Of a stretch of DNA of 64,000 nt, positions 16,889 through 25,942 are shown piece by piece. The notes beneath the pieces are model-generated. The model worked only from the letters and a program-made list of their open reading frames with translations, did not search any database and had not been told where the DNA came from. This stretch comes from Flavobacterium frigoritolerans. Its GTDB lineage: Bacteria > Bacteroidota > Bacteroidia > Flavobacteriales > Flavobacteriaceae. The position numbers and the translations under genes were made by a program. Numbering within the stretch: the stretch's first letter is position 1; every line of letters begins with the position of its first letter. The DNA lies in assembly GCF_025847275.1 (NCBI RefSeq), contig NZ_JAOZEV010000006.1, positions 186,001 through 250,000 on the forward strand, in the 5' to 3' direction.

Positions 16889-16928
16889 ATAAAAGTCCCA
16901 AATTATATTCTATAATTTGGGACTTTTA
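16889..16928 (-). terminator. Terminator after galE
   Basis: AAAAGTCCCAAATTATA, a 3-4 base loop, then TATAATTTGGGACTTTT: a long nearly perfect stem whose flanks are T/A runs. It separates galE from the EamA gene and overlaps the first codons of the longer EamA frame. Confidence 0.8.
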
Positions 16929-16947
16929 AAATATGATCTATTTTAAA

Positions 16948-17970
16948 CTAAGAAACTTTGTTTCTTATCTTTTCTTCCCATTTCCAAGCACTCTTCATCG
17001 CTTCATCTAGCGTTGATTGAGCTTTCCATCCCAGCACATCATTGGCTTTTGCAGTATTAGCATAGGCCTCGGTAATATCCCCTTCTCTTCGTGCTACAAT
17101 TTTGTATGGTAATTTTTTATCACTTACTTTCTCAAAACTCGTAATCACCTCAAGAACAGAACTTCCCTTTCCTGTACCCAGATTAAATGTCTCTACCTTA
17201 TCCAGATTCTTTTTATTCAATAACCGCTGCAAAGCCACAACATGTGCTTTTGCTAAATCGACAACATGAATATAATCACGAACACAAGTACCATCGGCTG
17301 TAGGATAATCATCTCCATAAACAGACAATTCCTTACGCAATCCTATTCCGGTTTGTGTAATAAAAGGAACTAAATTCTGAGGAACCCCAATTGGCAGCTC
17401 TCCTATTTCTATTGAGGGATGTGCACCAATTGGATTAAAATAACGCAATAAAATAGCATTGATATTAGTTGCCTTCGCAGTGTCTCTAATAATTTCTTCC
17501 CCTATTTTCTTGGTATTTCCGTATGGAGAAATAGGCTGTTGCACAGGAGCATCTTCTGTGATTGGCATTTTTTCTGCTTGACCATAAACCGTACAAGAAG
17601 AACTAAAAATAAAACTAGCTTCTGGTTTTTGCTGTAACTCTTGTAAAAGATATACCAAGCTACTAATATTGTTTTCATAATACAAAAGTGGATTTTCGAC
17701 ACTTTCACCAACCGCTTTTGAAGCAGCAAAATGAATTACCCCAGTAACATCATCATATTTTTTAAAGAAATTTTGTACCGCTGCTTTTTCTCTCAAATCT
17801 AATTTTTCAAATACAGGCGTTTTACCGGTAATGGCTACGATCCCTTTTAAAACATCTTCTGAAGAATTAGAAAGATTATCAATTATTACAACTTCAAAGC
17901 CTTCTTTTTGCAATTCGACTACAGTATGCGAACCGATAAATCCTAATCCTCCTGTTACTAATACTTTCAT
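16948..17970 (-). CDS. galE: UDP-glucose 4-epimerase
   Basis: A 340-residue extended short-chain dehydrogenase that interconverts UDP-glucose and UDP-galactose. The NAD-binding VTGGLGFIGSHT is at the N-terminus. The catalytic set SSSCTVYG (Ser124 region) and Tyr150-x3-Lys154 (SPYGNTKK) is complete. RYFNPIGAHPS and DGTCVRDYIHVVDLA are GalE-specific. A DegT-type aminotransferase gene lies 36 bp upstream on the same strand, which suggests joint use in surface-polysaccharide sugar supply. Confidence 0.96.
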   Translation of the reverse strand: MKVLVTGGLGFIGSHTVVELQKEGFEVVIIDNLSNSSEDVLKGIVAITGKTPVFEKLDLREKAAVQNFFKKYDDVTGVIHFAASKAVGESVENPLLYYENNISSLVYLLQELQQKPEASFIFSSSCTVYGQAEKMPITEDAPVQQPISPYGNTKKIGEEIIRDTAKATNINAILLRYFNPIGAHPSIEIGELPIGVPQNLVPFITQTGIGLRKELSVYGDDYPTADGTCVRDYIHVVDLAKAHVVALQRLLNKKNLDKVETFNLGTGKGSSVLEVITSFEKVSDKKLPYKIVARREGDITEAYANTAKANDVLGWKAQSTLDEAMKSAWKWEEKIRNKVS

Positions 17971-18006
17971 TTTCTGGTTGTTTTTTGGCTATTTATTTGA
18001 TTTGGT

Positions 18007-19137
18007 TTATTTCAAAAACTCAATTACACTATCTGTAATAAACTTAATTTGTTCATCGTCAAGTTCTGTATGTATTGGTAATGAAAGTACTTCTTGTACC
18101 AATTGATTGGTTACTGGAAAATATTCTTCTTTATAACGAACATCAACGTATGCTTTTTGCGAATGCAACGGAATTGGATAATAAATTGCACAAGGAATTC
18201 CTTTATCCTGTAAGTGTTGCAACAATCCGTTTCTATCAGCATTTATAATTCGCAAAGTATATTGGTGAAAAACGTGATCATTTTCGTTAGCATTAAATGA
18301 AGGCGTAATAATATTAGCATGTCCTGCTAATGCTGCATTATATTTAGTTGCTGCTTCACGACGTGCTTCATTATACTCATTTAATAACGGAAGCTTTACA
18401 TTTAAAACTCCTGCCTGAATACTATCTAAACGTGAATTCACACCTACAACATCATGATGGTAACGTTCGTACATTCCGTGATTTACAATTCCACGAATAA
18501 TGTGTGCCAAAGCATCATCATTAGTAAAAATAGCTCCACCATCACCATAACAACCTAAATTTTTAGATGGAAAGAAAGAAGTTGCAGCCACATGCCCCAT
18601 AACTCCTACTTTAGTTTTTGCACCAGATTTAGAAATATAATCAGCCCCGATTGCTTGTGCATTATCTTCGATTACGTACAGATTATGTGCTGCAGCAAGC
18701 TCCATAATTGCATCCATATTAGCCGCACGACCAAACAAATGTACTGGAACGATTGCTTTTGTTTTTGGAGTTATTGCTTTTTTAATAGCCTCGATAGAAA
18801 TATTCATACTATCCATTTCAACATCTACCAAAACTGGTGTTAATTGCAACAAAGCAATCACCTCTACAGTAGCCGCAAAAGTAAAATCAGCAGTAATAAC
18901 TTCATCTCCTGGTTTTAAATCCAGACCCATCATTGCAATTTGCAATGCATCGGTACCATTTGCACAAGGAATAACATGTTTTACTCCTAAATAGGTTTCA
19001 AGATTTTTTTGGAATTGATGAACCAATGGTCCATTAATATATGTATTTGTATCTAAAACGTCTTGAATTGAAGCATTTACTGCTACTTTTATTTTATCAT
19101 ATTGACTTTTTAAGTCAACCATTTGAATTTTTTTCAT
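18007..19137 (-). CDS. DegT/DnrJ/EryC1/StrS family sugar-nucleotide aminotransferase
   Basis: A 376-residue PLP-dependent enzyme of the sugar aminotransferase family. PLP contacts include GTDALQIAM, the aspartate in EDNAQAIGA (Asp158), and the Schiff-base Lys192 in FFPSKNLGCYGDGG. Such enzymes transaminate keto-sugar nucleotides for LPS O-antigen or glycan synthesis. The exact sugar cannot be told without the neighbouring pathway genes, which are absent. It is in the same direction as galE with a 36-bp gap, so probably an operon. Confidence 0.92.
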   Translation of the reverse strand: MKKIQMVDLKSQYDKIKVAVNASIQDVLDTNTYINGPLVHQFQKNLETYLGVKHVIPCANGTDALQIAMMGLDLKPGDEVITADFTFAATVEVIALLQLTPVLVDVEMDSMNISIEAIKKAITPKTKAIVPVHLFGRAANMDAIMELAAAHNLYVIEDNAQAIGADYISKSGAKTKVGVMGHVAATSFFPSKNLGCYGDGGAIFTNDDALAHIIRGIVNHGMYERYHHDVVGVNSRLDSIQAGVLNVKLPLLNEYNEARREAATKYNAALAGHANIITPSFNANENDHVFHQYTLRIINADRNGLLQHLQDKGIPCAIYYPIPLHSQKAYVDVRYKEEYFPVTNQLVQEVLSLPIHTELDDEQIKFITDSVIEFLK

Positions 19138-19302
19138 TTCGATATTCTAATTTAAAGTTTGCATTTCCGAATAAAGAAAGCCCCATCTTAATTGACTTTC
19201 AAAATAATACTTCCGAAAACGAGGAACAAAAATAGTTATTTAATGAGTTTAAACCAATGAAAATAATTGAAAGAAACGTATTTTAGCCCCAAATATCCAA
19301 CT

Positions 19303-20529
19303 ATGCTTTTCTTATACAATCTAATCGTTATTATTGTAAGCTTTTTATTAAAAATAGTAGCTCTTTTTAGCCGTAAAATCAAACTTTTTGTAGATGGTAG
19401 AAAAAGTGTTTTTACTACGCTACAAGAAAAGATAAAACCCACAGATAAAACGATTTGGTTCCACGCTGCTTCATTAGGAGAATACGAGCAAGGCCTGCCT
19501 GTTATTGAAAAAATTAAAGAAAAATATCCTTCACATAAAATTATTGTTACTTTCTTTTCTCCTTCGGGTTATGAAGTTCGAAAAAACAATACTGTTGCCG
19601 ATGTAACCCTCTACCTACCTTTGGACACAAGACAAAATGCCGAAAAATTTTTAAAACTAGCTCATCCAGAAATGGTCTTTTTTATCAAATATGAATTTTG
19701 GTTAAACTACCTTAATGAATTAAAAAAGAACAACATCCCAACCTATTTAGTTTCTGGAATATTTAGAGACAATCAGATATTCTTTAAATGGTATGGCGGT
19801 TTTTATAAAAAAGCACTTGACGCATTTACCTATTTTTTCGTTCAAAATGAAAACTCTAAAAACAAAATTAAATCTATTGGTTACAAAAATGTAATTATTT
19901 CAGGCGATACTAGATTCGATCGCGTGGTTGCTATTTTAGAACGCAACAATACTTTAGATTTTATTGCTGAATTTAAAAACAACACCCCTACTATTGTTAT
20001 TGGCAGCTCATGGCCTAAGGATGAGGTTTTACTAACCCAGTACATCAATACCACCCAAGAGCGTGTAAAATTCATTATCGCTCCTCATAATATCAAACCA
20101 GAACAAATTACCGCTCTACAACTATCTATTACTAAAAAGACAATCTTGTTTTCTGAAAAAGAAGGCAAAAACCTAGCAGATTATGATGTCTTTATCATTG
20201 ATACTGTCGGGATACTAACCAAGATATATAGTTACGCTACGATTGCCTATGTAGGTGGTGGTTTCGGAAACCCTGGCGTGCATAATATTCTCGAACCTGC
20301 AACTTTTGGTCTTCCTATTATAATTGGACCAAATTATTCTCATTTTGCCGAAGCAACAGAACTCGTTCAATTAGGAGGCTGCATTTCTATTACCAACGAA
20401 ACAGAGTTAGAGACCACATTTAACCACCTCATTTCAAACCAAAGTTACCTGAATGAAAAAGGCCTAATTTGCAAGTCTTATGTCCAAAATAAAAAGGGAG
20501 CTACAGACACAATTATGAATGCAATTTAA
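19303..20529 (+). CDS. waaA: 3-deoxy-D-manno-octulosonic acid (Kdo) transferase
   Basis: A 408-residue inner-membrane-anchored glycosyltransferase that adds Kdo to the lipid A precursor. An N-terminal hydrophobic anchor (FLYNLIVIIVSFLLKIVALF) precedes WFHAASLGEYEQGLPVI, the WaaA signature with its catalytic glutamate. YKYEFW-like FIKYEFWLNYL and the C-terminal YVGGGFGNPGVHNILEP are also diagnostic. The frame opens at a TTG at 19267, but ATG 19303 fits the anchor. It diverges from the aminotransferase gene. Confidence 0.95.
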   Translation: MLFLYNLIVIIVSFLLKIVALFSRKIKLFVDGRKSVFTTLQEKIKPTDKTIWFHAASLGEYEQGLPVIEKIKEKYPSHKIIVTFFSPSGYEVRKNNTVADVTLYLPLDTRQNAEKFLKLAHPEMVFFIKYEFWLNYLNELKKNNIPTYLVSGIFRDNQIFFKWYGGFYKKALDAFTYFFVQNENSKNKIKSIGYKNVIISGDTRFDRVVAILERNNTLDFIAEFKNNTPTIVIGSSWPKDEVLLTQYINTTQERVKFIIAPHNIKPEQITALQLSITKKTILFSEKEGKNLADYDVFIIDTVGILTKIYSYATIAYVGGGFGNPGVHNILEPATFGLPIIIGPNYSHFAEATELVQLGGCISITNETELETTFNHLISNQSYLNEKGLICKSYVQNKKGATDTIMNAI

Positions 20530-20855
20530 TCTCACTCCCTAATTTACCATAAAATATGTTATCCAAATCATAATTTTTTATTGTTTGGAGATGAGAATCG
20601 ATTTATAATTTTAATTTCACACAACTAACACCAACTCTTTTTTATTACGATAAATTCAACTCAAAATAAAAAAACACCGTATTTACTACCATTCGCGAGC
20701 ATTACCCTTTAAGAAACATTTAATTAAACCCTAATTCACCACATAAAAAAGCCTTTTAACGTTTTTGGCACGTTAATTGATAATAAGATAAACGTAGGCA
20801 ACGAAGAATATTTTAAAAAAAAAATAAAAAAATATTTTACATATTAAAAAATTTA
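20530..20855. other. 371-bp gap upstream of the alanine-rich lipoprotein gene
   Basis: No gene is visible. It is very AT-rich, with a weak imperfect hairpin near 20573-20596 (CCAAA ... TTTGG) downstream of waaA and the promoter of the next gene at its right end. Confidence 0.4.
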
Positions 20856-20863
20856 TATCTTTG
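20856..20863 (+). promoter_or_regulatory. -7 element TATCTTTG for the alanine-rich lipoprotein
   Basis: A full TAnnTTTG match in an A/T-only upstream stretch, 37 bp before the ATG. The long A/T tract just upstream resembles an UP-like element and suggests strong expression. Confidence 0.55.
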
Positions 20864-20900
20864 CCACGAATTAATAATTAACCTTTTATAATAAAGTAAG

Positions 20901-21128
20901 ATGAAAAAAGTATTTTTAAGTTTAGCTGTTGTTGCTGTTTTAACTGTTGTATCTTGTAAAAAAGCTGACGCTGCTCCTGCTGACGACGCTGCTGCTGTAG
21001 TTGATTCTGCTGCTGTTGTTGTTGATTCTGCTGCTGCTGTAGTTGATTCTGCTGCTGTTGTAGTTGATTCTGCTGCTGCTACTGCTACTGAAGCTGCAAA
21101 AACTGCAACTGAAGCTGCAAAAAAATAA
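20901..21128 (+). CDS. Alanine/valine-rich repeat lipoprotein
   Basis: A 75-residue lipoprotein. The signal ends at Cys19 (LTVVSC) and is followed by KKADAAPADDAA. The rest is repeats: four 7-residue units of the type (A/V)VVDSAA, then two ATEAAK(T/K) units. About half of the mature residues are alanine. It has no recognisable domain. The sequence could form an extended or helical surface coat, comparable in size to small abundant outer-membrane lipoproteins, but that is inference. A clear promoter and terminator flank it. Confidence 0.8.
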   Translation: MKKVFLSLAVVAVLTVVSCKKADAAPADDAAAVVDSAAVVVDSAAAVVDSAAVVVDSAAATATEAAKTATEAAKK

Positions 21129-21157
21129 TTAGAACTTAGATTCTAAAATTTTTAAAG

Positions 21158-21188
21158 CCATCCGCTTATCGCGAGATGGCTTTTTTAT
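21158..21188 (+). terminator. Terminator after the alanine-rich lipoprotein
   Basis: AAAGCCATC ... GATGGCTTTTTT stem-loop 25-30 bases past the stop. Confidence 0.8.
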
Positions 21189-21220
21189 AGGATTAAACTT
21201 TAGCTTTATGTTTAAGCAAA

Positions 21221-21263
21221 AAAAAAGAGAGCATTTTGACTTGTCAAAATGCTCTCTTTTTTT
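21221..21263. terminator. Bidirectional terminator
   Basis: AAAAAGAGAGCATTTTGAC and GTCAAAATGCTCTCTTTTT form a perfect 17-19 bp stem flanked by A and T runs. It serves the downstream end of the minus-strand YegP-like gene and backs up the preceding terminator. Confidence 0.9.
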
Positions 21264-21278
21264 ATTTCAATTCCCTAC

Positions 21279-21626
21279 TTAATCTTCAAAAACAAAATCA
21301 TCCACAGAGAAATCCAAAATTTCAGCTTTAGCCCCATAAGTAACAATCTCCTTTATCCCTTTCTGAAGAAGCAACTCTGTTGTATATTTTCTACTCGTTG
21401 CAAAATGATTATCGTTAAATACCAACTTAAAAAAATACTTCCCTCCAGACGATTTAAACTTTAAAAATTTAGCCGACTCTATACTACCCTTAAATTTCTC
21501 AATCTCCTCCTCACACTCAAATTTAAGCTCATAACTAAGACTTGTAAAGATGACCTTCCCTTTTCTGGAAGTAAACACAAATTTATACTCATCATTAAAC
21601 CTCTTACTTATTACAAAAGCACCCAT
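21279..21626 (-). CDS. DUF1508 (YegP-like) domain protein
   Basis: A 115-residue protein with two YegP-type repeats. The second contains the family motif YFFKLVFNDNHFATSRKYTT, followed by ELLLQKGIKEI. The first (GAFVISKRFNDEYKFVFTSRKGKVIFTS) is a matching but more divergent copy. Function is unknown; members are small soluble proteins sometimes linked to stress. It ends at the bidirectional terminator. Confidence 0.85.
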   Translation of the reverse strand: MGAFVISKRFNDEYKFVFTSRKGKVIFTSLSYELKFECEEEIEKFKGSIESAKFLKFKSSGGKYFFKLVFNDNHFATSRKYTTELLLQKGIKEIVTYGAKAEILDFSVDDFVFED

Positions 21627-21756
21627 TTATTTTTTAGATTTTTTTTAGATTGTTATCCCGATAGCCACCGGAATTAGAATTAGCGAAGATTTATTTTTTT
21701 TTAAAGCCCAAAACCAAGCACCATAAACTTACTTACAAATTACAGACTTTTGTAAA

Positions 21757-21790
21757 ATAAAAAAACCCCTTCAAAAAGAAGAGGTTTCTT
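21757..21790 (-). terminator. Terminator of the tRNA-Gly/tRNA-Leu operon
   Basis: On the minus strand: AAACCTCTTC-TTTTT-GAAGGGGTTT followed by a T-run, directly after tRNA-Leu. Confidence 0.8.
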
Positions 21791-21791
21791 G

Positions 21792-21877
21792 TACTCAGAG
21801 CGGGACTTGAACCCGCACGAACATTGCTGTTCACTGGATTTTAAGTCCAGCGTGTCTACCAATTTCACCATCCGAGC
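21792..21877 (-). tRNA. tRNA-Leu (anticodon UAA)
   Basis: An 86-nt class II tRNA. The acceptor arms GCTCGGA and TCTGAGT pair with G-U wobbles. The anticodon stem-loop is CTGGACTTAAAATCCAG with anticodon TAA. A long variable arm (GAACAGCAATGTTC) and the T-arm GCGGGTTCAAGTCCCGC follow. The encoded 3' end is A followed by CAA rather than CCA, so CCA is added after transcription. Confidence 0.95.
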
Positions 21878-21891
21878 ATTATATGGCTTTG

Positions 21892-21964
21892 AGCGAAAAA
21901 CGGGGCTCGAACCCGCGACCTCGACCTTGGCAAGGTCGCGCTCTACCAACTGAGCTATTTTCGC
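21892..21964 (-). tRNA. tRNA-Gly (anticodon GCC)
   Basis: A 73-nt tRNA. Acceptor GCGAAAA pairs with TTTTCGC. The D-arm AGCTCAGTTGGTAGAGC, anticodon loop CTTGCCAAG (GCC) and T-arm CGCGGGTTCGAGCCCCG are normal. CCA is not encoded. It is transcribed just before tRNA-Leu (14-bp spacer). Confidence 0.96.
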
Positions 21965-22018
21965 CTTTCAAATTCTAAATAAGAACTACAATACCTAACT
22001 TGTTCTGTATTGCGAGTG

Positions 22019-22048
22019 CAAATTTAAGACATTTATTGAGTTATACAA
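22019..22048 (-). promoter_or_regulatory. Promoter of the tRNA operon
   Basis: On the minus strand: -33 TTG (22046-22048) and -7 TAAATTTG (22019-22026), spaced 19 bp, about 55 bp before tRNA-Gly. Confidence 0.5.
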
Positions 22049-22114
22049 GCGTTTTTCGAAAAAAAATTTTACTTATTTCATAACCTACTGATAACCTAAA
22101 ACTTAAATTTGAAA

Positions 22115-24724
22115 TTATTTTCTAGTAATCATTCTTTTAATCTCATTAAGTTTCATTAACGCCTCTACAGGAGTTATTGCATTTATATCAAGATTTAAAA
22201 TCTCCTCTTTAATCTCTTCCAATAATGGATCATCTAGATTAAAGAAGCTCATTTGCATTTCATCATTATCCGATTTAATTCCGTTTAGCGCATCACTTGA
22301 ATGATCCTTCTCTAATTTCTTTAAAAGCTTTTGCGCTTTCAAGATTACAATCTGAGGCATTCCAGCCATTTTTGCAACGTGAATTCCAAAACTATGTGCA
22401 CTACCTCCTTTTACAAGCTTTCTAATAAAAAGAACAGTGTCTTTTAATTCTTTTACTGCAACGTTATAATTCTGAATTCTCGGAAGCGAATCGGTCATTT
22501 CATTTAACTCGTGGTAATGTGTAGCAAATAAAGTCTTAGGTCTTGATGGGTGCTCATGCAAAAACTCTGCAATTGCCCATGCAATCGAAATTCCATCATA
22601 CGTACTGGTTCCTCTTCCTATCTCATCTAACAACACTAAACTTCTGTCTGAAATATTATTCAAGATTGAAGCCGTTTCATTCATCTCGACCATAAAAGTC
22701 GATTCTCCCATCGAAATATTATCCGAAGCTCCTACTCTGGTAAATATCTTGTCTACCATTCCCATCCTAACACTATCCGCAGGAACAAAACTTCCCATTT
22801 GGGCCAGCAACACAATTAAAGCGGTTTGACGCAAAATAGCCGACTTACCAGACATGTTGGGTCCAGTAATCATTATTAGCTGCTGTGTTTCTCTATCCAA
22901 GAAAACATCATTAGCTATATAAGGTACTCCAACTGGTAATTGTTTTTCGATAACAGGATGTCTTCCGTTTTTAATTTCTAATTCGAAAGTGTCATCAATT
23001 TCTGGACAAACATATTTATTCTCGATTGCTAGTTGTGTAAATGAACACAAACAATCTAATTGCGCCACCAAACTTGCATTCATTTGCACAGGTTTGATGT
23101 ATGTTGTAATCCAAGAAACCAATTGCTCAAAAAGCTCTAACTCTATTTTATGAATTTTTTCTTCGGCACCTAGAATTTTAGTTTCGTATTCTTTTAATTC
23201 TTCAGTAATATAACGCTCCGCATTAACCAACGTTTGTTTACGAATCCATTCTGCAGGCACTTTATCTTTATGCGTATTACGAACTTCTATATAATATCCA
23301 AAAACATTATTGAATGATATCTTCAAAGAGGTAATTCCTGTTCTTTGCGATTCTCTGGTTTCAATTCCTTCTAAATATTCTTTTCCTGATGTTGATATTG
23401 CTCGTAAATCATCCAGTTCTTCACTAATTCCTTTTGCAATAGCATTACCTTTATTAATGGATACTGGTGCTGATTCTTGATTTAGAGTAGTTTTTATTTT
23501 CTCACGTAATAAATCGCAACTATGCAAACTATCTCCTATTACTTTTACCGCTTCTTGAGGACTTTTAAGCGCAAGTTCTTTTATCGGAATTATTGCATCT
23601 AGAGATTCTTTTAAATAAACAATCTCTCGTGGGGAAACTTTTCCCGCTGCAATTTTAGAAATCAAACGTTCTAAATCTGATATTTGTTTAATCTGATATT
23701 GAATATCATGTAGCACTTCCTGATTTTCCTTCAGATATGTTACTACCTCATGACGGCTTTTTATCTTATTACTATCTTTAAGAGGTAAAGCAAGCCAACG
23801 TTTTAATAAACGGCCACCCATTGGCGAAAGTGTTCTATCAATAACATCCAGAAGCGTAACCGCATTTGGATTATAGCTGTGATACAACTCTAAATTTCGA
23901 ATCGTAAATCGATCCATCCAAACATAAGCATCTTCTGCAATACGCTGAATTGTTGTTATGTGCTGCACTCTATTATGTTGCGTTTCGGACAAATAATATA
24001 AAATAGCCCCCGAAGCAATGATTCCTTCTTTTAATTCCTCGATTCCAAAACCTTTTAGAGAAACCGTTTGAAAATGCTTCGTTAAAATCTCTAAGGCATA
24101 ATCTTCTTTGTAAATCCAGTCTTCTAAATAAAAGCTATGAAAATCTTCTCCAAAAGCTTCTTTAAAATTATTCTTATCATGCTTTGGAACCAGAACCTCA
24201 CTTGGACTAAAATTCTGTAATAATTTATCAATATATTCAGCGTTTCCTTGAGCAGTAAGAAACTCTCCCGTAGATACATCTAAAAATGAAACTCCTATAT
24301 TTTTATTGGTAAAATAAACAGACGCCAAAAAATTATTGGTTTTTGACTGCAACACCTCATCATTAAGAGAAACACCAGGAGTTACAAGCTCGGTAACACC
24401 TCTCTTAACAATTGTTTTAGTCATTTTAGGATCTTCTAACTGATCGCAAATTGCTACGCGAAGTCCTGCTTTTACTAGTTTTGGCAAATACGTATTAATA
24501 GAATGATGTGGAAAACCCGCCAAAGCTGTTTCAGTTTCTGAACCTGCTCCACGTTTTGTTAATGTTATACCAAGTATCTTAGAAGCTCTAACAGCGTCTT
24601 CTCCAAAGGTTTCGTAAAAATCACCTACTCTAAAAAGCAAACATGCATCTGGATATTTTCTCTTGATTTCATTGTACTGTTTCATTAACGGTGTTTCTTT
24701 CACCACTTTCTCTTTCGCTGCCAA
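22115..24724 (-). CDS. mutS: DNA mismatch repair protein MutS
   Basis: An 869-residue mismatch sensor ATPase (E. coli 853). The mismatch-reading motif GDFYETF places Phe36 and Glu38 at the same residue numbers as in E. coli. The connector, lever and clamp regions follow. The ATPase has Walker A GPNMSGKS (near residue 620), Walker B LVLLDEIGRGTSTYDG and the ATHYHEL switch. A C-terminal segment of about 70 residues is present. It is a single gene divergent from the DUF1573 gene. Confidence 0.98.
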   Translation of the reverse strand: MAAKEKVVKETPLMKQYNEIKRKYPDACLLFRVGDFYETFGEDAVRASKILGITLTKRGAGSETETALAGFPHHSINTYLPKLVKAGLRVAICDQLEDPKMTKTIVKRGVTELVTPGVSLNDEVLQSKTNNFLASVYFTNKNIGVSFLDVSTGEFLTAQGNAEYIDKLLQNFSPSEVLVPKHDKNNFKEAFGEDFHSFYLEDWIYKEDYALEILTKHFQTVSLKGFGIEELKEGIIASGAILYYLSETQHNRVQHITTIQRIAEDAYVWMDRFTIRNLELYHSYNPNAVTLLDVIDRTLSPMGGRLLKRWLALPLKDSNKIKSRHEVVTYLKENQEVLHDIQYQIKQISDLERLISKIAAGKVSPREIVYLKESLDAIIPIKELALKSPQEAVKVIGDSLHSCDLLREKIKTTLNQESAPVSINKGNAIAKGISEELDDLRAISTSGKEYLEGIETRESQRTGITSLKISFNNVFGYYIEVRNTHKDKVPAEWIRKQTLVNAERYITEELKEYETKILGAEEKIHKIELELFEQLVSWITTYIKPVQMNASLVAQLDCLCSFTQLAIENKYVCPEIDDTFELEIKNGRHPVIEKQLPVGVPYIANDVFLDRETQQLIMITGPNMSGKSAILRQTALIVLLAQMGSFVPADSVRMGMVDKIFTRVGASDNISMGESTFMVEMNETASILNNISDRSLVLLDEIGRGTSTYDGISIAWAIAEFLHEHPSRPKTLFATHYHELNEMTDSLPRIQNYNVAVKELKDTVLFIRKLVKGGSAHSFGIHVAKMAGMPQIVILKAQKLLKKLEKDHSSDALNGIKSDNDEMQMSFFNLDDPLLEEIKEEILNLDINAITPVEALMKLNEIKRMITRK

Positions 24725-24848
24725 ATTACTGTGTTTTTAAATGAAAATTTATGACAGCGAATTTATAAATTTTAAAGCGAATAAAGAATCCCTGAAAAAA
24801 TTAAAATATTTTTAAGGCAATTTTAAGTTACACTTTCATTATTTTACA

Positions 24849-24856
24849 TAAATTTG
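24849..24856 (+). promoter_or_regulatory. -7 element TAAATTTG for the DUF1573 gene
   Basis: A full TAnnTTTG match 25 bp before ATG 24882. Confidence 0.5.
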
Positions 24857-24881
24857 TTAATAATTAAAAATTAAACTGAAA

Positions 24882-25304
24882 ATGAAAAAAATAATTTTAC
24901 TTGTAATGTTTACAGTATTAAGCGTTGCTACATCTAATGCCCAAGCAAAAGCTAAAACTGCTAAAGTTGATGGCGCTGGGATGGTTTTTGTTAACGAAGT
25001 TATAGATTACGGAACTATTGCACAAAATGCAGATGGAAAACGTGAATTTGTATTTACTAACAACGGTAACAAACCATTAATCATTACTAACACACAAGGA
25101 TCTTGTGGATGTACAGTACCAACTTCTCCAAAAGAGCCTATTGCTCCAGGTGGAAAAGGTATTATTGGTGTAAAATACGCTACTGACAGAGTAGGTGCTT
25201 TTACTAAAACTGTAACAGTTACATCTAATGCAGCTGGACAACCTACAAAAATACTTACTATTAAAGGTACAGTTTTAGCGGCAAATGAAGCTCCAAAAAG
25301 CTAA
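24882..25304 (+). CDS. Secreted DUF1573 domain protein
   Basis: A 140-residue protein with a signal peptide (KKIILLVMFTVLSVATSNAQ). The mature part is one Ig-like DUF1573 domain (about residues 32-130): INEVIDYGTIAQNADGKR-type opening, REFVFTNNGNKPLIIT, the conserved GSCGCTVP and GGKGIIGVKY. DUF1573 proteins are abundant secreted or periplasmic proteins of unknown role in Bacteroidota. Confidence 0.9.
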   Translation: MKKIILLVMFTVLSVATSNAQAKAKTAKVDGAGMVFVNEVIDYGTIAQNADGKREFVFTNNGNKPLIITNTQGSCGCTVPTSPKEPIAPGGKGIIGVKYATDRVGAFTKTVTVTSNAAGQPTKILTIKGTVLAANEAPKS

Positions 25305-25383
25305 ATCGTAAAACAACCACAAAAATAAACGAAAAGCTTCCTTACATTTGGAAGCTTTTTTTATTACTAGAATTTAAATATTT

Positions 25384-25920
25384 ATGAGAAAACTCGAAAA
25401 CAGCGAACTCGAAAGAAAATCTATTACTGATTTTAAAAAATCAGAAAAAACACCTCTTATTTTAGTATTAGACGATATCCGCAGTTTACATAATATAGGC
25501 TCTGTATTTCGAACTGCAGATGCCTTTTTGATAGAAAAAATAATCTTATGTGGCATCACTGCTACTCCACCCAACAAAGAAATTCATAAAACTGCACTTG
25601 GCGCCACCGAAACTGTTACTTGGGAGCATCATGAAAACGTATTAGAAGTAATCGAAAATCTTAAAAAAGAAAACATTACAACTCTAGCAATTGAACAAGT
25701 TGAGAGTGCAATTTTTTTACAAGATTTTGAAGTAGAGAAAGACAAAAAATATGCGCTAGTTTTTGGAAATGAAGTTTATGGTGTCGCTCAGGAAGCTGTT
25801 GCAATTTGCGATGGTTGTATCGAAATTCCGCAATTAGGAACCAAACATTCACTTAATATATCTGTAAGTGCAGGAATTGTTGTTTGGGATTTATTTCAGA
25901 AAATGAATTGGCCAAAATAA
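25384..25920 (+). CDS. SpoU (TrmH) family RNA methyltransferase
   Basis: A 178-residue SAM-dependent SPOUT methyltransferase. The three SPOUT motifs are present: DDIRSLHNIGSVFRTADAF, then LVFGNEVYGV, then IEIPQLGTKHSLNISVSAG. It is short, catalytic domain only, without the N-terminal extension of RlmB. The target, tRNA or rRNA 2'-O-ribose, cannot be decided. The next gene is 22 bp downstream in the same direction. Confidence 0.9.
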   Translation: MRKLENSELERKSITDFKKSEKTPLILVLDDIRSLHNIGSVFRTADAFLIEKIILCGITATPPNKEIHKTALGATETVTWEHHENVLEVIENLKKENITTLAIEQVESAIFLQDFEVEKDKKYALVFGNEVYGVAQEAVAICDGCIEIPQLGTKHSLNISVSAGIVVWDLFQKMNWPK

Positions 25921-25942
25921 AAATAACTTTATTGCTATTACA

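Noticed and set aside
20901..21128. Alanine-rich gene as a low-complexity artefact
   Set aside because: Kept as a gene: it has a proper lipobox signal peptide, a matching promoter and two downstream terminators.
21740..21949. 69-codon open frame on the minus strand
   Set aside because: It is a reading of the two tRNA genes and their terminator.
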